Of a DNA stretch of 64,000 bases, positions 1-12,682 are shown one piece after another. A model generated the notes under the pieces. The model worked only from the letters and a program-made list of their open reading frames with translations. It searched no databases and was not told where the DNA came from. Origin of the DNA: Opisthocomus hoazin (Eukaryota > Chordata > Aves > Opisthocomiformes > Opisthocomidae); NCBI RefSeq assembly GCF_030867145.1, contig NC_134442.1, positions 1,565,001 through 1,629,000 on the forward strand. Direction: 5' to 3'. Each line of letters begins with the position of its first letter. Within the stretch, counting starts at the first letter, position 1. The translations under genes and the position numbers were made by a program.

Positions 1-1897
1 CCTGAGCTTCCCTAGGAGGATATTATGGGAGACTGTGTCGAAAGCCTTGCTGAAGTCAAGGTAGAAAACATCCACGGCTCTAACTTCATCTAGCCAGCCA
101 GTCATGCCATCGTAGAAAGCTATCAGATTAGTCAGGCATGATTTCCCCTTGGTGAAGCCATGCTGACTACTCCTGATAACCTTCTTTTCCTCCACTTGCT
201 TGATGATGGCCTCCAGGATAAGTTGCTCCATCACCTTTCCCGGGATGGAGGTGAGGCTGACCGGCCTGTAGTTCCCTGGGTCCTGCTTCTTGTCCTTTTA
301 GAAGATTGGAGTGACATTGGCCTTCCTCCAGTCCTCGGGCACCTCTCCTGTCCTCCAGGACCTCTCAAAGATGATGGAGAGTGGCTCAGCAATGACATCT
401 GCCAGCTCCCTCAGTACTTGTGGGTGCATTCCATTGGGGCCCATGGATTTGTGGGTATCCAGATTGTTTAATCGATCCCTCACACAGTCCTCCTCAACCA
501 AGGGAAAGTCGTCCTCTCTGTAGGTTTCTTCTCTTACCTCCAGGGCCTGGGATTCTTGAGGGCCTGCCTTGACACTGAAGACTGAAGCAAAGAAGGCATT
601 CAGTAGCTCTGCCTTCTCTGCATCCTCTGTCACCAGGACACCCACCTCATTCAGCAGCGGCCCCACATTGTCCCTAGCCTTTCTTTTGCTGCTGATGTAC
701 TTGAAGAAGCCCTTCTTGTTGTTTTTGACATCCCTTGCCAGCTCCAATTCCAAGTGGGTCTTGGCCTTTCTCGTCACATCCCTGCACGCTCTCACCACGT
801 TTTTGTACTCTTCCCAAGTGGCCTGCCCCTCTTTCCACATTCCACGGACCTTTCTCTTCCACCTGATCTCCACTAGAATCTCCTTGTTCAACCATGCAGG
901 TCTCCTTCCTCCTTTGTTATACTTCTTTCTCAGGGGGATGCACCGCTCTTGAGCGTGGAGGAAGTGACATTTAAACAGCGACCAGCACTCTTGGACCATC
1001 CTGCCTTCGAAAGCCCTGGCCCATGCGATTCTTCCCAGTAGCTCCCTGAAGACGCCAAAGTTAGCCCTTCTGAGGTCCAAGGTTTTGATCCTGCCTATCG
1101 CCCTGCTTCCTCCATGCAGGATTCTGAACTCGACCATTCCATGGTCACTGCAGCTGAGTCTACCTCCGACCTTCACAGCCTCCACCAGTCCCTCCTTGTT
1201 TGTTAATACAAGGTCCAGCAGAGTGCCTTTCCTTGTGGGTTCCTTCACCACTTGCGTCAGAAAGTTCTCGTCGATGCTCTGTAGGAACCGCCTGGATTGT
1301 GCCTGCCTAGCTGTATGGTCTTCCCAGCTGATGTCAGGGTGGTTGAAGTCCCCATGAGAACCAGGGCCTGTGATTTTGAGGCTGCTTGTAGCTGCCTGTA
1401 GAAAGCCTCATCAATTTCCTTCTCCTGGTCAGGTGGCACTGTAATGTCACCCGTGTGAGACTGTCCCTTAATTCTTACCCACAAGCTCTCAACTCGTTCC
1501 TCATTTGCCCCCAGGCCAACCTCAATGCATTCCAGTTGCTCCCTCACATATAGAGCAACTCCACCACCTCTCCTTGTTGGCCTGTCTTTCCTAAAGAGTC
1601 GCTAGCCATCCATGACAGCATGCCAGTCATGCGAGTTGTCCGACCGCGTTTCTGTGATGGCGACCAAGTCATAGCCGTCCTGCTGTATAATGGCTTCCAG
1701 CTCCTCCTGTTTTTGCCCATGCTACGTGCGTTGGTATAGACACACTTGAGCTGGGCAGCAAATCTCACCCCTGACCCTGGCACGCCAAACCTGGGCTCTT
1801 CCCTAGTGAGCTGGGTGATGTCCCCTTCCCCCTTTGAACCTCGTTTAAAGCCCTCTCAATGAGCCCCGCCAGCTCTGTTTAAAGCCCTCTCAATAAT
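1..1897 (-). mobile_element. CR1 LINE copy 1 (partial at window edge)
   Basis: This is the EN-to-RT part of a CR1 non-LTR retrotransposon on the minus strand; its 3' half lies outside the window. Frame 298-1251 (317 aa) encodes the linker and RT fingers, with CR1-typical stretches such as LDTHKSMGPNGMHPQVLREL and EVPEDWRKANVTPIF. Frame 1257-1547 is the decayed AP-endonuclease. The endonuclease MGDFN motif is broken by a missing base in all copies (plus strand near 1350). A stop replaces the first Lys after VTPIF (near 298). This copy lacks both the 347-bp deletion and the Tyr-to-stop change seen in some others. An 18-bp motif is repeated at 1843-1860 and 1877-1894, just before module A. Confidence 0.95.
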
Positions 1898-2767
1898 CCC
1901 CACAGCCTGTCCGACCTTCTTCTTGAGAGCCATTCCACATCCTTTTCTGTGTGGCCCCGCTCTGTACCTGCTAGAGGGGTGGGTCTAGCGGCCTGGCTGC
2001 TGGCGATGGCAGAAGGGAACACAGGTCATAGGGACCCCGCAGTTGGAAAGACCGAGTGTCTCGGGCCAGCTCCTGGTGGGAGCGCTGTGTGCGTGCGCAG
2101 TGCACTAGCGAACCTGAAGCTGGCCTAGCTCTCGAGCAAGAGGACAGAGACCTTTTCAGTCCCGTGGGTGGCATGTGGCTGCAACCTACCTGACTGATCA
2201 GCCCCAGCATTCACAGACCTTACAAGAGGACCAGGCCTGCCAACCACCGGCCACATCTCCACCTGCTGGAGTCAGGAAGGACTTGGAGGTGCTTGACCAC
2301 GCATACCCCGAGCTGCTTCCCACCTAGGCACGTCCCCTCTGCACTACCTGTTTGGGGGCTGTGGTGATTAGGGACAGGGCTCAGCCAAACAAGCAAAGCT
2401 GTCTCTGCCAGAGTGCTCTCCCCAGAATGACCCCAGCTCTTCCTTCACATATTGCTGAAGTGTGCCCACCTCTCACACCATTCCCTCTTAACCACCTGCA
2501 AAAATCTGCTGCTGGCATCACAGAGTATCCACAGAAGACAAGTGACGTTCTCCAAGGCCACCTTCTGCCTGCTCTAAGCAGATATCGAGCACCACCTTCA
2601 GGTCAATTTTTGAAAACCAAAGCAGCGTGGAGTGCGGTTTGTTTGGGGACGTCTTCTAGTGCCTATGAAGCCATGCTGCTTCCAATTGCACGTCTGTGGC
2701 CACGCATAGCAGGCAGTGCGACTGCCCGCACCAGTGTTGGCCCAGAAGAGCAATGTAGCTGGTAGAC
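1898..2767. repeat. Module A, copy 1 (shared 870-bp head)
   Basis: This 870-bp segment begins at CCCCACAGCCTGTCC and ends at GTAGCTGGTAGAC. It occurs ten times in the window, seven in front of module B and three in front of acrosin, always in the same orientation. Its edges are defined by where the two arrays stop matching. It is GC-rich with no convincing gene; frames open in every copy have no ATG start and no recognisable family. Bases 2397-2491 are related to an inverted 95-bp segment in the array II spacer. Its function is unknown. Its position 5' of acrosin in array II makes a regulatory role possible, but that is inference. Confidence 0.93.
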
Positions 2768-4220
2768 CCTCAGTCTCAACCTGCCATCTGGTTCACCTCC
2801 GTTTCTGTCTTGTCTCCTGTCTCTCAGTGCTCTTCCCTCTGCCAGGCACTCTTCCCAGTCACTCCATCACCTGCCAGTGCCTTTCGCTGTTCTCGTGTTT
2901 CGATGGCAGGTGGTACCTTGAAAGCACTGTCCCAGCCATGGGACCTGCACCTATTTCTCTCCTTTCGCCTCTTTGTGCTCTGGCTGCGTGACACTTTCTT
3001 TGACCTCAGAGGCCCTTTGTGCCTGGCTCTCTCCTGCTGCTAAAGCCTGTTCCTGCAAGAGAAGAGGCAATTAGTTGGTGTCTCCTCCCTGCTATCTCAC
3101 CTGCATCTCCCTGGCCTGGGCAGCTGGTGGGAACTGTCACCATCAGCCCCAGCTGTCCTAGAAGTCCTCTCCTGGCTCTGGGTGTGCTTGGCATCGAACG
3201 TGGTTCCTGAAGGAGAAGAGCAAAACTCCAAGTAACTCCTGGGCACCAACCTGCTGGGAGAGCTCATTTGAAGGCAGGTTGGCAGCAAGCCCCAAGGCTG
3301 CTCCAGGGGTGCTCCCTGTCCCGAGCTCAGCCACAGGTCCCACACCCGGCTCTCTTGTTACCAAGAGGGATTTGCTTGCATTTTCCTTTTCTTGTAATTC
3401 GTGCGTGGGTGCTGGGAAAAGAGGCAGCAGAAGGACGCACTGGCTAAAACGCCCCTCTTACTGCCAGCCATAAAGCTGCCTCTCGCCTGGGAGCACGAGA
3501 AGGACCCCGTGTTACCACTCTCCATTCCTTACAGGCAGTCTGAAGACTATTCACATATTCATTTTCATACACCACCAAAGTTTTAGCCTCATGTCCCAGC
3601 AGTTTGTTTAGAAAAACGTACAATTTAAAAACGTTTTAGAATATCAAGACACCATCTGAAGTCTCCAGCGATGTCTGAAATGTTTTGAGTTGGCTTTGTC
3701 CTGTTTCCTTAGATGCTGAAATATAAGTTAGAACAGCACCACACTCGATCACTTCTCTTTTTTTCACATGTCACACAGTGGAATAGAGATGAGAGATCTC
3801 CCAGGGAAGTGACAAAAAAGCGGGCCCTGAGCTGGAAGCCACGTGTAGCTGTGTCAGCATGGCACTGTGCTCAGAGCTAAAATCAGTACAATACATAGGC
3901 AACCAAGCAGCTCTTTCTGCAAGGTACAATTCCATGTCATACTGACAGAAGTAGATCGTGAGAGTGCCTTGCAATTCTTAAAATGCACAATATTGCATGG
4001 CATAGACATGTCTGTTGTCTTTGCCTGCAGCAGAAGGCTGGAGTGGAAGGAAGACACAGAGGGGACTCCTCACAGAGTCAACATGGAATGAGTAAGAAGA
4101 GGGGAAAAAAAGTCCCAGAAGCAAAGGTCAAACACATCACCAAGGCATTAAGCTTATTAGCTTGCGGTGCGGTACAGACTGCTTGTTTTCTTTAATAACA
4201 CTTGATTTTGATTGTGATAA
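2768..4220. repeat. Module B, copy 1 (unrecognised unit-specific sequence)
   Basis: About 1.45 kb found only in array I. The first part (to about 3590) is pyrimidine-rich, with several short open frames on both strands but no domain or family I recognise. The second part (3590-4220) is more AT-rich and includes a GAAAAACGTACAATTTAAAAACG stretch split by single-base differences elsewhere. I see no RNA gene, no splice-supported exon and no known transposon ends here. Confidence 0.8.
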
Positions 4221-5212
4221 ACCACAATACAAACCAAAACACCATACAGCAGTCAATGCAATAAAAAATACAGTACGTACAATAAACGCAACGCCAGGCC
4301 CTGCAATACATACCATGCAACTCAACACATACGATACGTACAATACAACACATGCATTACAATAATGCCGTAGCATGACATACAACACAATATAGGATAC
4401 AACACCAGCACCACAACACAACACGCACAGCACATACAATAGAAAATACAACACACGCATCACATACAACACATGCTACAGCATACACTGTGTACTGCAT
4501 ACAGTCAAATGCATACAGTACTAAAGACAATACAAACCAAAATACAATGCCTACAACACAAACACAGGATATAGACAAGGCAATCTACGCCACACCATAC
4601 AACACCGTATCATCCAATACCATACAACACACAGTAGGCACCACACGATAAACAATACAATACCGACACAGCATGCAGTACATACAATGCCTGCATACAG
4701 TACAGTGCATACCCTAACCTTCATCAAATAGAATACAATAGATACAGTGCAGAACATAAAATACAATACACCATATACCATACGTGACAGACAATGCAAT
4801 GCATACTAGACAATACAAATCCCAGTAGTCGAGAAAATACAGTACAAGAAACACCATTCCATATATTCTGTACAAAATAATACATAAAATACCTACAATA
4901 AAATCAATGCCTTACTGTACAATACATTAAAGAGAACACGTAAAATACATTATGACACATAAAATACATAAAATGCAATACAAAATGCAGTGTAACATTA
5001 TACCATACAATACCATACCATACAATAGATAACATACAGTACAATATAATACAAACTACAATACAAAGAATACAATAAAAACCAGCAGACCATACCATAG
5101 AATACAATAAACCCCATACTGTATATACCATACAGCACATGCAATACTTACGAAAAATAAATACCATGCCATGCAATAGAATACATACAGAAAATGCCAT
5201 ACCATAAAATAA
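4221..5212. repeat. Degenerate ATACA/CAATACA satellite, copy 1
   Basis: About 1 kb of irregular short repeats built from ATACA, CAATACA, CCATACA and ATAAAATACA words. The plus strand is very rich in A with C and T and poor in G, so the minus strand is a TGTAT-rich strand. Pentamer phasing is loose, as expected of an old expanded microsatellite. Minus-strand frames up to 150 aa arise from the low-complexity composition (Val, Cys, Tyr, Leu rich) and are not genes. Confidence 0.9.
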
Positions 5213-5798
5213 AGCGCAAAATTCACTCAGCCTTCTCTCCCTAGACTCAGCTTTGTGCCTGTGGATGGAGGCTGCCCATGCTTCACAGACTCCCATGCCC
5301 CATGGGCCAAGTGCCCACCCCTCCTCTGCCACTCCTTGGTACACTTCATGCTTCACACTTCTGATCTTCAGAGCACTGCACCAATATTAACTAATCTTCT
5401 CTCAAATTTCTTTTACCTTCTTCCACATACGCTTCCTGTGTTGTTGCCTCATGAAGATGTCTTTGGCCTGCTCTTGTCCCTGAATTGTTATTTTTTTACT
5501 TTGAATTTGATATGTTATATAATCTGTGGGGTTGATCCCGGGGTTTGATTTATCTTGAAGATCTCAAAATGCAATCCAGCCTTACAATCGATCTATAACA
5601 AATGAAGGACTATCTTGACATTGCAATAATACATAAAACAGACTGTCTGAAAGAGGCTTGTGTGCAGCTTGGGTATTTGAGAGGACTAGACTGAAGAAAT
5701 TCAGAACTGTCATAACATGACTGCACTAACTTTTCTGGTAATTGTCTGAACCAGTATCAACTAAATTTTGAAAAAAAAAAAGCATGTTGGAGGTTGAT
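5213..5798. repeat. Spacer C, copy 1
   Basis: 586 bp between the satellite and the CR1 3' end. No gene or known element was recognised. An A-run (about 5770-5782) lies just upstream of the CR1 terminus and varies in length between units. Confidence 0.75.
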
Positions 5799-8783
5799 CA
5801 TAGAATCACAGAATCACAGATGGTAGAGGTTGGAAGGGACCTCTGTGGGTCATCTAGTCCAACCCCCCTGCCCAAGCAGGGTCACCTACTATAGGCTGTA
5901 GAGGACCTTGTTCAGGCGGGTCTTGAATATCTCCGAGAAGGAGACTCCACAACCTCCCTGGGCAGCCTGTTCCAGTGCTCTGTCACCCTCAGAGGGAAGA
6001 AGTTCTTCCTCATGTTCAGACGGAACTTCCTGTGCTTCAGTTTGTGCCCGTTGCCCCTTGTCCTGTCACTGGGCACTACTGAAAAGAGCTTGGCCCCATC
6101 CTACTGACACCCACCCTGCAGATATTTGTAAGTATATATTAGGTGCCCTCGCAGCCTTCTCTCTTCAGGCTGAACAAGCCCAGCTCCCTTAGCCTCTCCT
6201 TATAGGAGAGATGTTCCAGTCCCCTCACCATCCTCGTAGCCCTTCGCTGGACTCTGTCCAGTAGCTCTTCATCTTACTTGAACTGGGGAGCCCAGAACTG
6301 AACACAGTTCCAGATGGGGCCTCACCAGGGCAGTGTGAAGGGGAAGAAAATCCTCCCTCGACCTGCTGGCCACACTCCTCCTAATGCATCCCAGGATCCC
6401 ATTAGCTTTCTTGGCAGCCATGGCATACTGCTTGCTCGTGGTTAACCTGTCGTTCACCAGGACAACCACATCCCTCTCCGCACAGCTGCTCTCCAGCAGG
6501 TCCACTCCAAGCCTGTACTGATGCATGGGGTTGTTCCTCCCCAGGAGCAGGACTCTGCATTTGCCTTTGTTGAACCGCATCAGGTTCCTCTCTGCCCAAC
6601 TTTCCAGCCTATCCAGGTCACGCTGAATGGCAGCACAGCCTTCTGGTGTATATACCACACCTCCCAGTTTGGTGTCATCAGCAAATATGCTGAGGGTACA
6701 TTCAAACTCTTCATCCAGGTCGTTGATGAAGAAGTGAAACAAGACTGGGCCTAGTACTGACCCCTGAGGGACACCACTAGTTACCGGTCTCCAACTAGAC
6801 TCAGCGCCGCTGACTACAACCCTCTGAGTTCTGCCATTCAGACAGTTCTCAATCCACTTCACCAACCACTCATCTAGCCCACACTTCCTGAGCTTCCCTA
6901 GGAGGATATTATGGGAGACTGTGTCGAAAGCCTTGCTGAAGTCAAGGTAGAAAACATCCACGGCTCTAACTTCATCTAGCCAGCCAGTCATGCCATCGTA
7001 GAAAGCTATCAGATTAGTCAGGCATGATTTCCCCTTGGTGAAGCCATGCTGACTACTCCTGATAACCTTCTTTTCCTCCACTTGCTTGATGATGGCCTCC
7101 AGGATAAGCTGCTCCATCACCTTTCCCGGGATGGAGGTGAGGCTGACCGGCCTGTAGTTCCCTGGGTCCTGCTTCTTGTCCTTTTAGAAGATTGGAGTGA
7201 CATTGGCCTTCCTCCAGTCCTCGGGCACCTCTCCTGTCCTCCAGGACCTCTCAAAGATGATGGAGAGTGGCTCAGCAATGACATCTGCCAGCTCCCTCAG
7301 CACTTGTGGGTGCATTCCATTGGGGCCCATGGATTTGTGGGTATCCAGATTGTTTAATCGATCCCTCACACAGTCCTCCTCAACCAAGGGAAAGTCGTCC
7401 TCTCTCTAGGTTTCTTCTCTTACCTCCAGGGCCTGGGATTCTTGAGGGCCTGCCTTGACACTGAAGACTGAAGCAAAGAAGGCATTCAGTAGCTCTGCCT
7501 TCTCTGCATCCTCTGTCACCAGGACACCCACCTCATTCAGCAGCGGCCCCACATTGTCCCTAGCCTTTCTTTTGCTGCTGATGTACTTGAAGAAGCCCTT
7601 CTTGTTGTTTTTGACATCCCTTGCCAGCTCCAATTCCAAGTGGGTCTTGGCCTTCCTCGTCACATCCCTGCACGCTCTCACCACGTTTTTGTACTCTTCC
7701 CAAGTGGCCTGCCCCTCTTTCCACATTCCACGGACCTTTCTCTTCCACCTGATCTCCACTAGAATCTCCTTGTTCAACCATGCAGGTCTCCTTCCTCCTT
7801 TGTTATACTTCTTTCTCAGGGGGATGCACCGCTCCTGAACGTGGAGGAAGTGACATTTAAACAGCGACCAGCACTCTTGGACCTTCCTGCCTTCGAAAGC
7901 CCTGGCCCATGCGATTCTTCCCAGTAGCTCCCTGAAGACGCCAAAGTTAGCCTTTCTGAGGTCCAAGGTTTTGATCCTGCTTATCGCCCTGCTTCCTCCA
8001 TGCAGGATTCTGAACTCGACCATTCCATGGTCACTGCAGCTGAGTCTACCTCCGACCTTCACAGCCTCCACCAGTCCCTCCTTGTTTCTTAATACAAGGT
8101 CCAGCAGAGTGCCTTTCCTTGTGGGTTCCTTCACCACTTGCGTCAGAAAGTTATCGTCGATGCTCTGTAGGAACCTCCTGGATTGTGCCTGCCTAGCTGT
8201 ATGGTCTTCCCAGCTGATGTCAGGGTGGTTGAAGTCCCCATGAGAACCAGGGCCTGTGATTTTGAGGCTGCTTGTAGCTGCCTGTAGAAAGCCTCATCAA
8301 TTTCCTTCTCCTGGTCAGGTGGCACTGTAATGTCACCCGTGTGAGACTGTCCCTTAATTCTTACCCACAAGCTCTCAACTCGTTCCTCATTTGCCCCCAG
8401 GCCAACCTCAACGCACTCCAGTTGCTCCCTCACATATAGAGGAACTCCACCACCTCTCCTTGTTGGCCTGTCTTTCCTAAAGAGTCGCTAGCCATCCATG
8501 ACAGCATGCCAGTCATGCGAGTTGTCCGACCACATTTCTGTGATGGCGACCAAGTCATAGCCGTCCTGCTGTATAATGGCTTCCAGCTCCTCCTGTTTTT
8601 GCCCATGCTACGTGCGTTGGTATAGACACACTTGAGCTGGGCAGCAAATCTCACCCCTGACCCTGGCACGCCAAACCTGGGCTCTTCCCTAGTGAGCTGG
8701 GTGATGTCCCCTTCCCCCTTTGAACCTCGTTTAAAGCCCTCTCAATGAGCCCCGCCAGCTCTGTTTAAAGCCCTCTCAATAAT
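5799..8783 (-). mobile_element. CR1 LINE copy 2 (3'-complete, 5'-truncated)
   Basis: The element is read right to left and ends at 5799 with the CR1 terminal repeat (ATTCTGTGATTCTATGAT type), so its 3' end is complete. It is about 3.0 kb, so the 5' part (ORF1 and the start of EN) is missing. The RT core frame is 6269-7120 (283 aa). It contains [15 protein letters not shown], the motif [14 protein letters not shown], the [14 protein letters not shown] loop, and FADDTK (the catalytic Asp pair). RT fingers lie at 7184-7387 and 7406-8137, split by a Tyr-to-stop change near 7406. EN remnants lie at 8143-8669. The C-terminal RT region and 3' UTR occupy 5799-6268 and are decayed. The element cannot make a full ORF2. 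Confidence 0.96.
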
Positions 8784-9653
8784 CCCCACAGCCTGTCCGA
8801 CCTTCTTCTTGAGAGCCATTCCACATTCTTTTCTGTGTGGCCCCGCTCTGTACCTGCTAGAGGGGTGGGTCTAGCGGCCTGGCTGCTGGCGATGGCAGAA
8901 GGGAACACAGGTCATAGGGACCCCGCAGTTGGAAAGACCGAGTGTCTCGGGCCAGCTCCTGGTGGGAGCGCTGTGTGCGTGCGCAGTGCACTAGCGAACC
9001 TGAAGCTGGCCTAGCTCTCAAGCAAGAGGACAGAGACCTTTTCAGTCCCGTGGGTGGCATGTGGCTGCAGCCTACCTGACTGATCAGCCCCAGCATTCAC
9101 AGACCTTACAAGAGGACCAGGCCTGCCAACCACCGGCCACATCTCCACCTGCTGGAGTCAGGAAGGACTTGGAGGTGCTTGACCACGCATACCCCGAGCT
9201 GCTTCCCACCTAGGCACGTCCCCTCTGCACTACCTGTTTGGGGGCTGTGGTGATTAGGGACAGGGCTCAGCCAAACAAGCAAAGCTGTCTCTGCCAGAGT
9301 GCTCTCCCCAGAATGACCCCAGCTCTTCCTTCACATATTGCTGAAATGTGCCCACCTCTCACACCATTCCCTCTTAACCACCTGCAAAAATCTGCTGCTG
9401 GCATCACAGAGTATCCACAGAAGACAAGTGACGTTCTCCAAGGCCACCTTCTGCCTGCTCTAAGCAGATATCGAGCACCACCTTCAGGTCAATTTTTGAA
9501 AACCAAAGCAGCGTGGAGTGCGGTTTGTTTGGGGACGTCTTCTAGTGCCTATGAAGCCATGCTGCTTCCAATTGCACGTCTGTGGCCACGCATAGCAGGC
9601 AGTGCGACTGCCCGCACCAGTGTTGGCCCAGAAGAGCAATGTAGCTGGTAGAC
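8784..9653. repeat. Module A, copy 2
   Basis: Preceded by CR1 copy 2 and followed by module B. It reads GCTGAAATGTGCCC where most copies read GCTGAAGTGTGCCC, a variant shared with copy 3. Confidence 0.92.
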
Positions 9654-11105
9654 CTTCAGTCTCAACCTGCCATCTGGTTCACCTCCGTTTCTGTCTTGTC
9701 TCCTGTCTCTCAGTGCTCTTCCCTCTGCCAGGCACTCTTCCCAGTCACTCCATCACCTGCCAGTGCCTTTCGCTGTTCTCGTGTTTCGATGGCAGGTGGT
9801 ACCTTGAAAGCACTGTCCCAGCCATGGGACCTGCACCTATTTCTCTCCTTTCGCCTCTTTGTGCTCTGGCTGCGTGACACTTTCTTTGACCTCAGAGGCC
9901 CTTTGTGCCTGGCTCTCTCCTGCTGCTAAAGCCTGTTCCTGCAAGAGAAGAGGCAATTAGTTGGTGTCTCCTCCCTGCTATCTCACCTGCATCTCCCTGG
10001 CCTGGGCAGCTGGTGGGAACTGTCACCATCAGCCCCAGCTGTCCTAGAAGTCCTCTCCTGGCTCTGGGTGTGCTTGGCATCGAACGTGGTTCCTGAAGGA
10101 GAAGAGCAAAACTCCAAGTAACTCCTGGGCACCAACCTGCTGGGAGAGCTCATTTGAAGGCAGGTTGGCAGCAAGCCCCAAGGCTGCTCCAGGGGTGCTC
10201 CCTGTCCCGAGCTCAGCCACAGGTCCCACACCCGGCTCTCTTGTTACCAAGAGGGATTTGCTTGCATTTTCCTTTTCTTGTAATTCGTGCGTGGGTGCTG
10301 GGAAAAGAGTCAGCAGAAGGACGCACTGGCTAAAACCCCCTCTTACTGCCAGCCATAAAGGTGCCTCTCGCCTGGGAGCACGAGAAGGACCCCGTGTTAC
10401 CACTCTCCATTCCTTACAGGCAGTCTGAAGACTATTCACATATTCATTTTCATACACCACCAAAGTTTCAGCCTCATGTCCCAGCAGTTTGTTTAGAAAA
10501 ACGTACAATTTAAAAACGTTTTAGAATATCAAGACACCATCTGAAGTCTCCAGCGATGTCTGAAATGTTTTGAGTTGGCTTTGTCCTGTTTCCTTAGATG
10601 CTGAAATATAAGTTAGAACAGCACCACACTCGATCACTTCTCTTTTTTTCACATGTCACACAGTGGAATAGAGATGAGAGATCTCCCAGGGAAGTGACAA
10701 AAAAGCGGGCCCTGAGCTGGAAGCCATGTGTAGCTGTGTCAGCATGGCACTGTGCTCAGAGCTAAAATCAGTACAATACATAGGCAACCAAGCAGCTCTT
10801 TCTGCAAGGTACAATTCCATGTCATACTGACAGAAGTAGATCGTGAGAGTGCCTTGCAATTCTTAAAATGCACAATATTGCATGGCATAGACATGTCTGT
10901 TGTCTTTGCCTGCAGCAGAAGGCTGGAGTGGAAGGAAGACACAGAGGAGACTCCTCACAGAGTCAACATGGAATGAGTAAGAAGAGGGGAAAAAAAGTCC
11001 CAGAAGCAAAGGTCAAACACATCACCAAGGCATTAAGCTTATTAGCTTGCGGTGCGGTACAGACTGCTTGTTTTCTTTAATAACACTTGATTTTGATTGT
11101 GATAA
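9654..11105. repeat. Module B, copy 2
   Basis: One base shorter than copy 1 at the run TAAAACCCCCTCTTACTG, where copies 1 and 3 read TAAAACGCCCCTCTTACTG. Otherwise the same as copy 1. Confidence 0.8.
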
Positions 11106-12097
11106 ACCACAATACAAACCAAAACACCATACAGCAGTCAATGCAATAAAAAATACAGTACGTACAATAAACGCAACGCCAGGCCCTGCAATACATACCA
11201 TGCAACTCAACACATACGATACGTACAATACAACACATGCATTGCAATAATGCCGTAGCATGACATACAACACAATATAGGATACAACACCAGCACCACA
11301 ACACAACACGCACAGCACATACAATAGAAAATACAACACACGCATCACATACAACACATGCTACAGCATACACTGTGTACTGCATACAGTCAAATGCATA
11401 CAGTACTAAAGACAATACAAACCAAAATACAATGCCTACAACACAAACACAGGATATAGACAAGGCAATCTACGCCGCACCATACAACACCGTATCATCC
11501 AATACCATACAACACACAGTAGGCACCACACGATAAACAATACAATACCGACACAGCATGCAGTACATACAATGCCTGCATACAGTACAGTGCATACCCT
11601 AACCTTCATCAAATAGAATACAATAGATACAGTGCAGAACATAAAATACAATACACCATATACCATACGTGACAGACAATGCAATGCATACTAGACAATA
11701 CAAATCCCAGTAGTCGAGAAAATACAGTACAAGAAACACCATTCCATATATTCTGTACAAAATAATACATAAAATACCTACAATAAAATCAATGCCTTAC
11801 TGTACAATACATTAAAGAGAACACGTAAAATACATTATGACACATAAAATACATAAAATGCAATACAAAATGCAGTGTAACATTATACCATACAATACCA
11901 TACCATACAATAGATAACATACAGTACAATATAATACAAACTACAATACAAAGAATACAATAAAAACCAGCAGACCATACCATAGAATACAATAAACCCC
12001 ATACTGTATATACCATACAGCACATGCAATACTTACGAAAAATAAATACCATGCCATGCAATAGAATACATACAGAAAATGCCATACCATAAAATAA
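11106..12097. repeat. ATACA-type satellite, copy 2
   Basis: Same length as copy 1. It reads CATGCATTGCAATAATG (copy 1 has CATTACAATAATG) and CTACGCCGCACC, variants shared with copy 3. Confidence 0.9.
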
Positions 12098-12682
12098 AGC
12101 GCAAAATTCACTCAGCCTTCTCTCCCTAGACTCAGCTTTGTGCCTGTGGATGGAGGCTGCCCATGCTTCACAGACTCCCATGCCCCATGGGCCAAGTGCC
12201 CACCCCTCCTCTGCCACTCCTTGGTACACTTCATGCTTCACACTTCTGATCTTCAGAGCACTGCACCAATATTAACTAATCTTCTCTCAAATTTCTTTTA
12301 CCTTCTTCCACATACGCTTCCTGTGTTGTTGCCTCATGAAGATGTCTTTGGCCTGCTCTTGTCCCTGAATTGTTATTTTGTTACTTTGAATTTGATATGT
12401 TATATAATCTGTGGGGTTGATCCCGGGGTTTGATTTATCTTGAAGATCTCAAAATGCAATCCAGCCTTACAATCGATCTATAACAAATGAAGGACTATCT
12501 TGACATTGCAATAATAGATAAAACAGACTGTCTGAAAGAGGCTTGTGTGCAGCTTGGGTATTTGAGAGGACTAGACTGAAGAAATTCAGAACTGTCATAA
12601 CATGACTGCACTAACTTTTCCGGTAATTGTCTGAACCAGTATCAACTAAATTTTGAAAAAAAAAAGCATGTTGGAGGTTGAT
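12098..12682. repeat. Spacer C, copy 2
   Basis: Nothing recognised. It reads TTATTTTGTTACTTTG where copy 1 has TTATTTTTTTACTTTG, and has a slightly shorter A-run than copy 1. Confidence 0.75.

Noticed and set aside
2352-2765. 137-residue open frame in module A, present in every copy
   Set aside because: It starts at TTG, has no recognisable domain, and is conserved only because the whole repeat is conserved. It also ends where module A ends.
2768-3590. Module B as a degraded acrosin or other protease gene
   Set aside because: I looked for TAAHC, GDSGGP and other acrosin motifs in all frames and found none.
4904-5356. 150-residue minus-strand frame over the satellite
   Set aside because: Composition is driven by the TGTAT-rich repeat strand; no domain, and the frame runs from unique sequence into the satellite.
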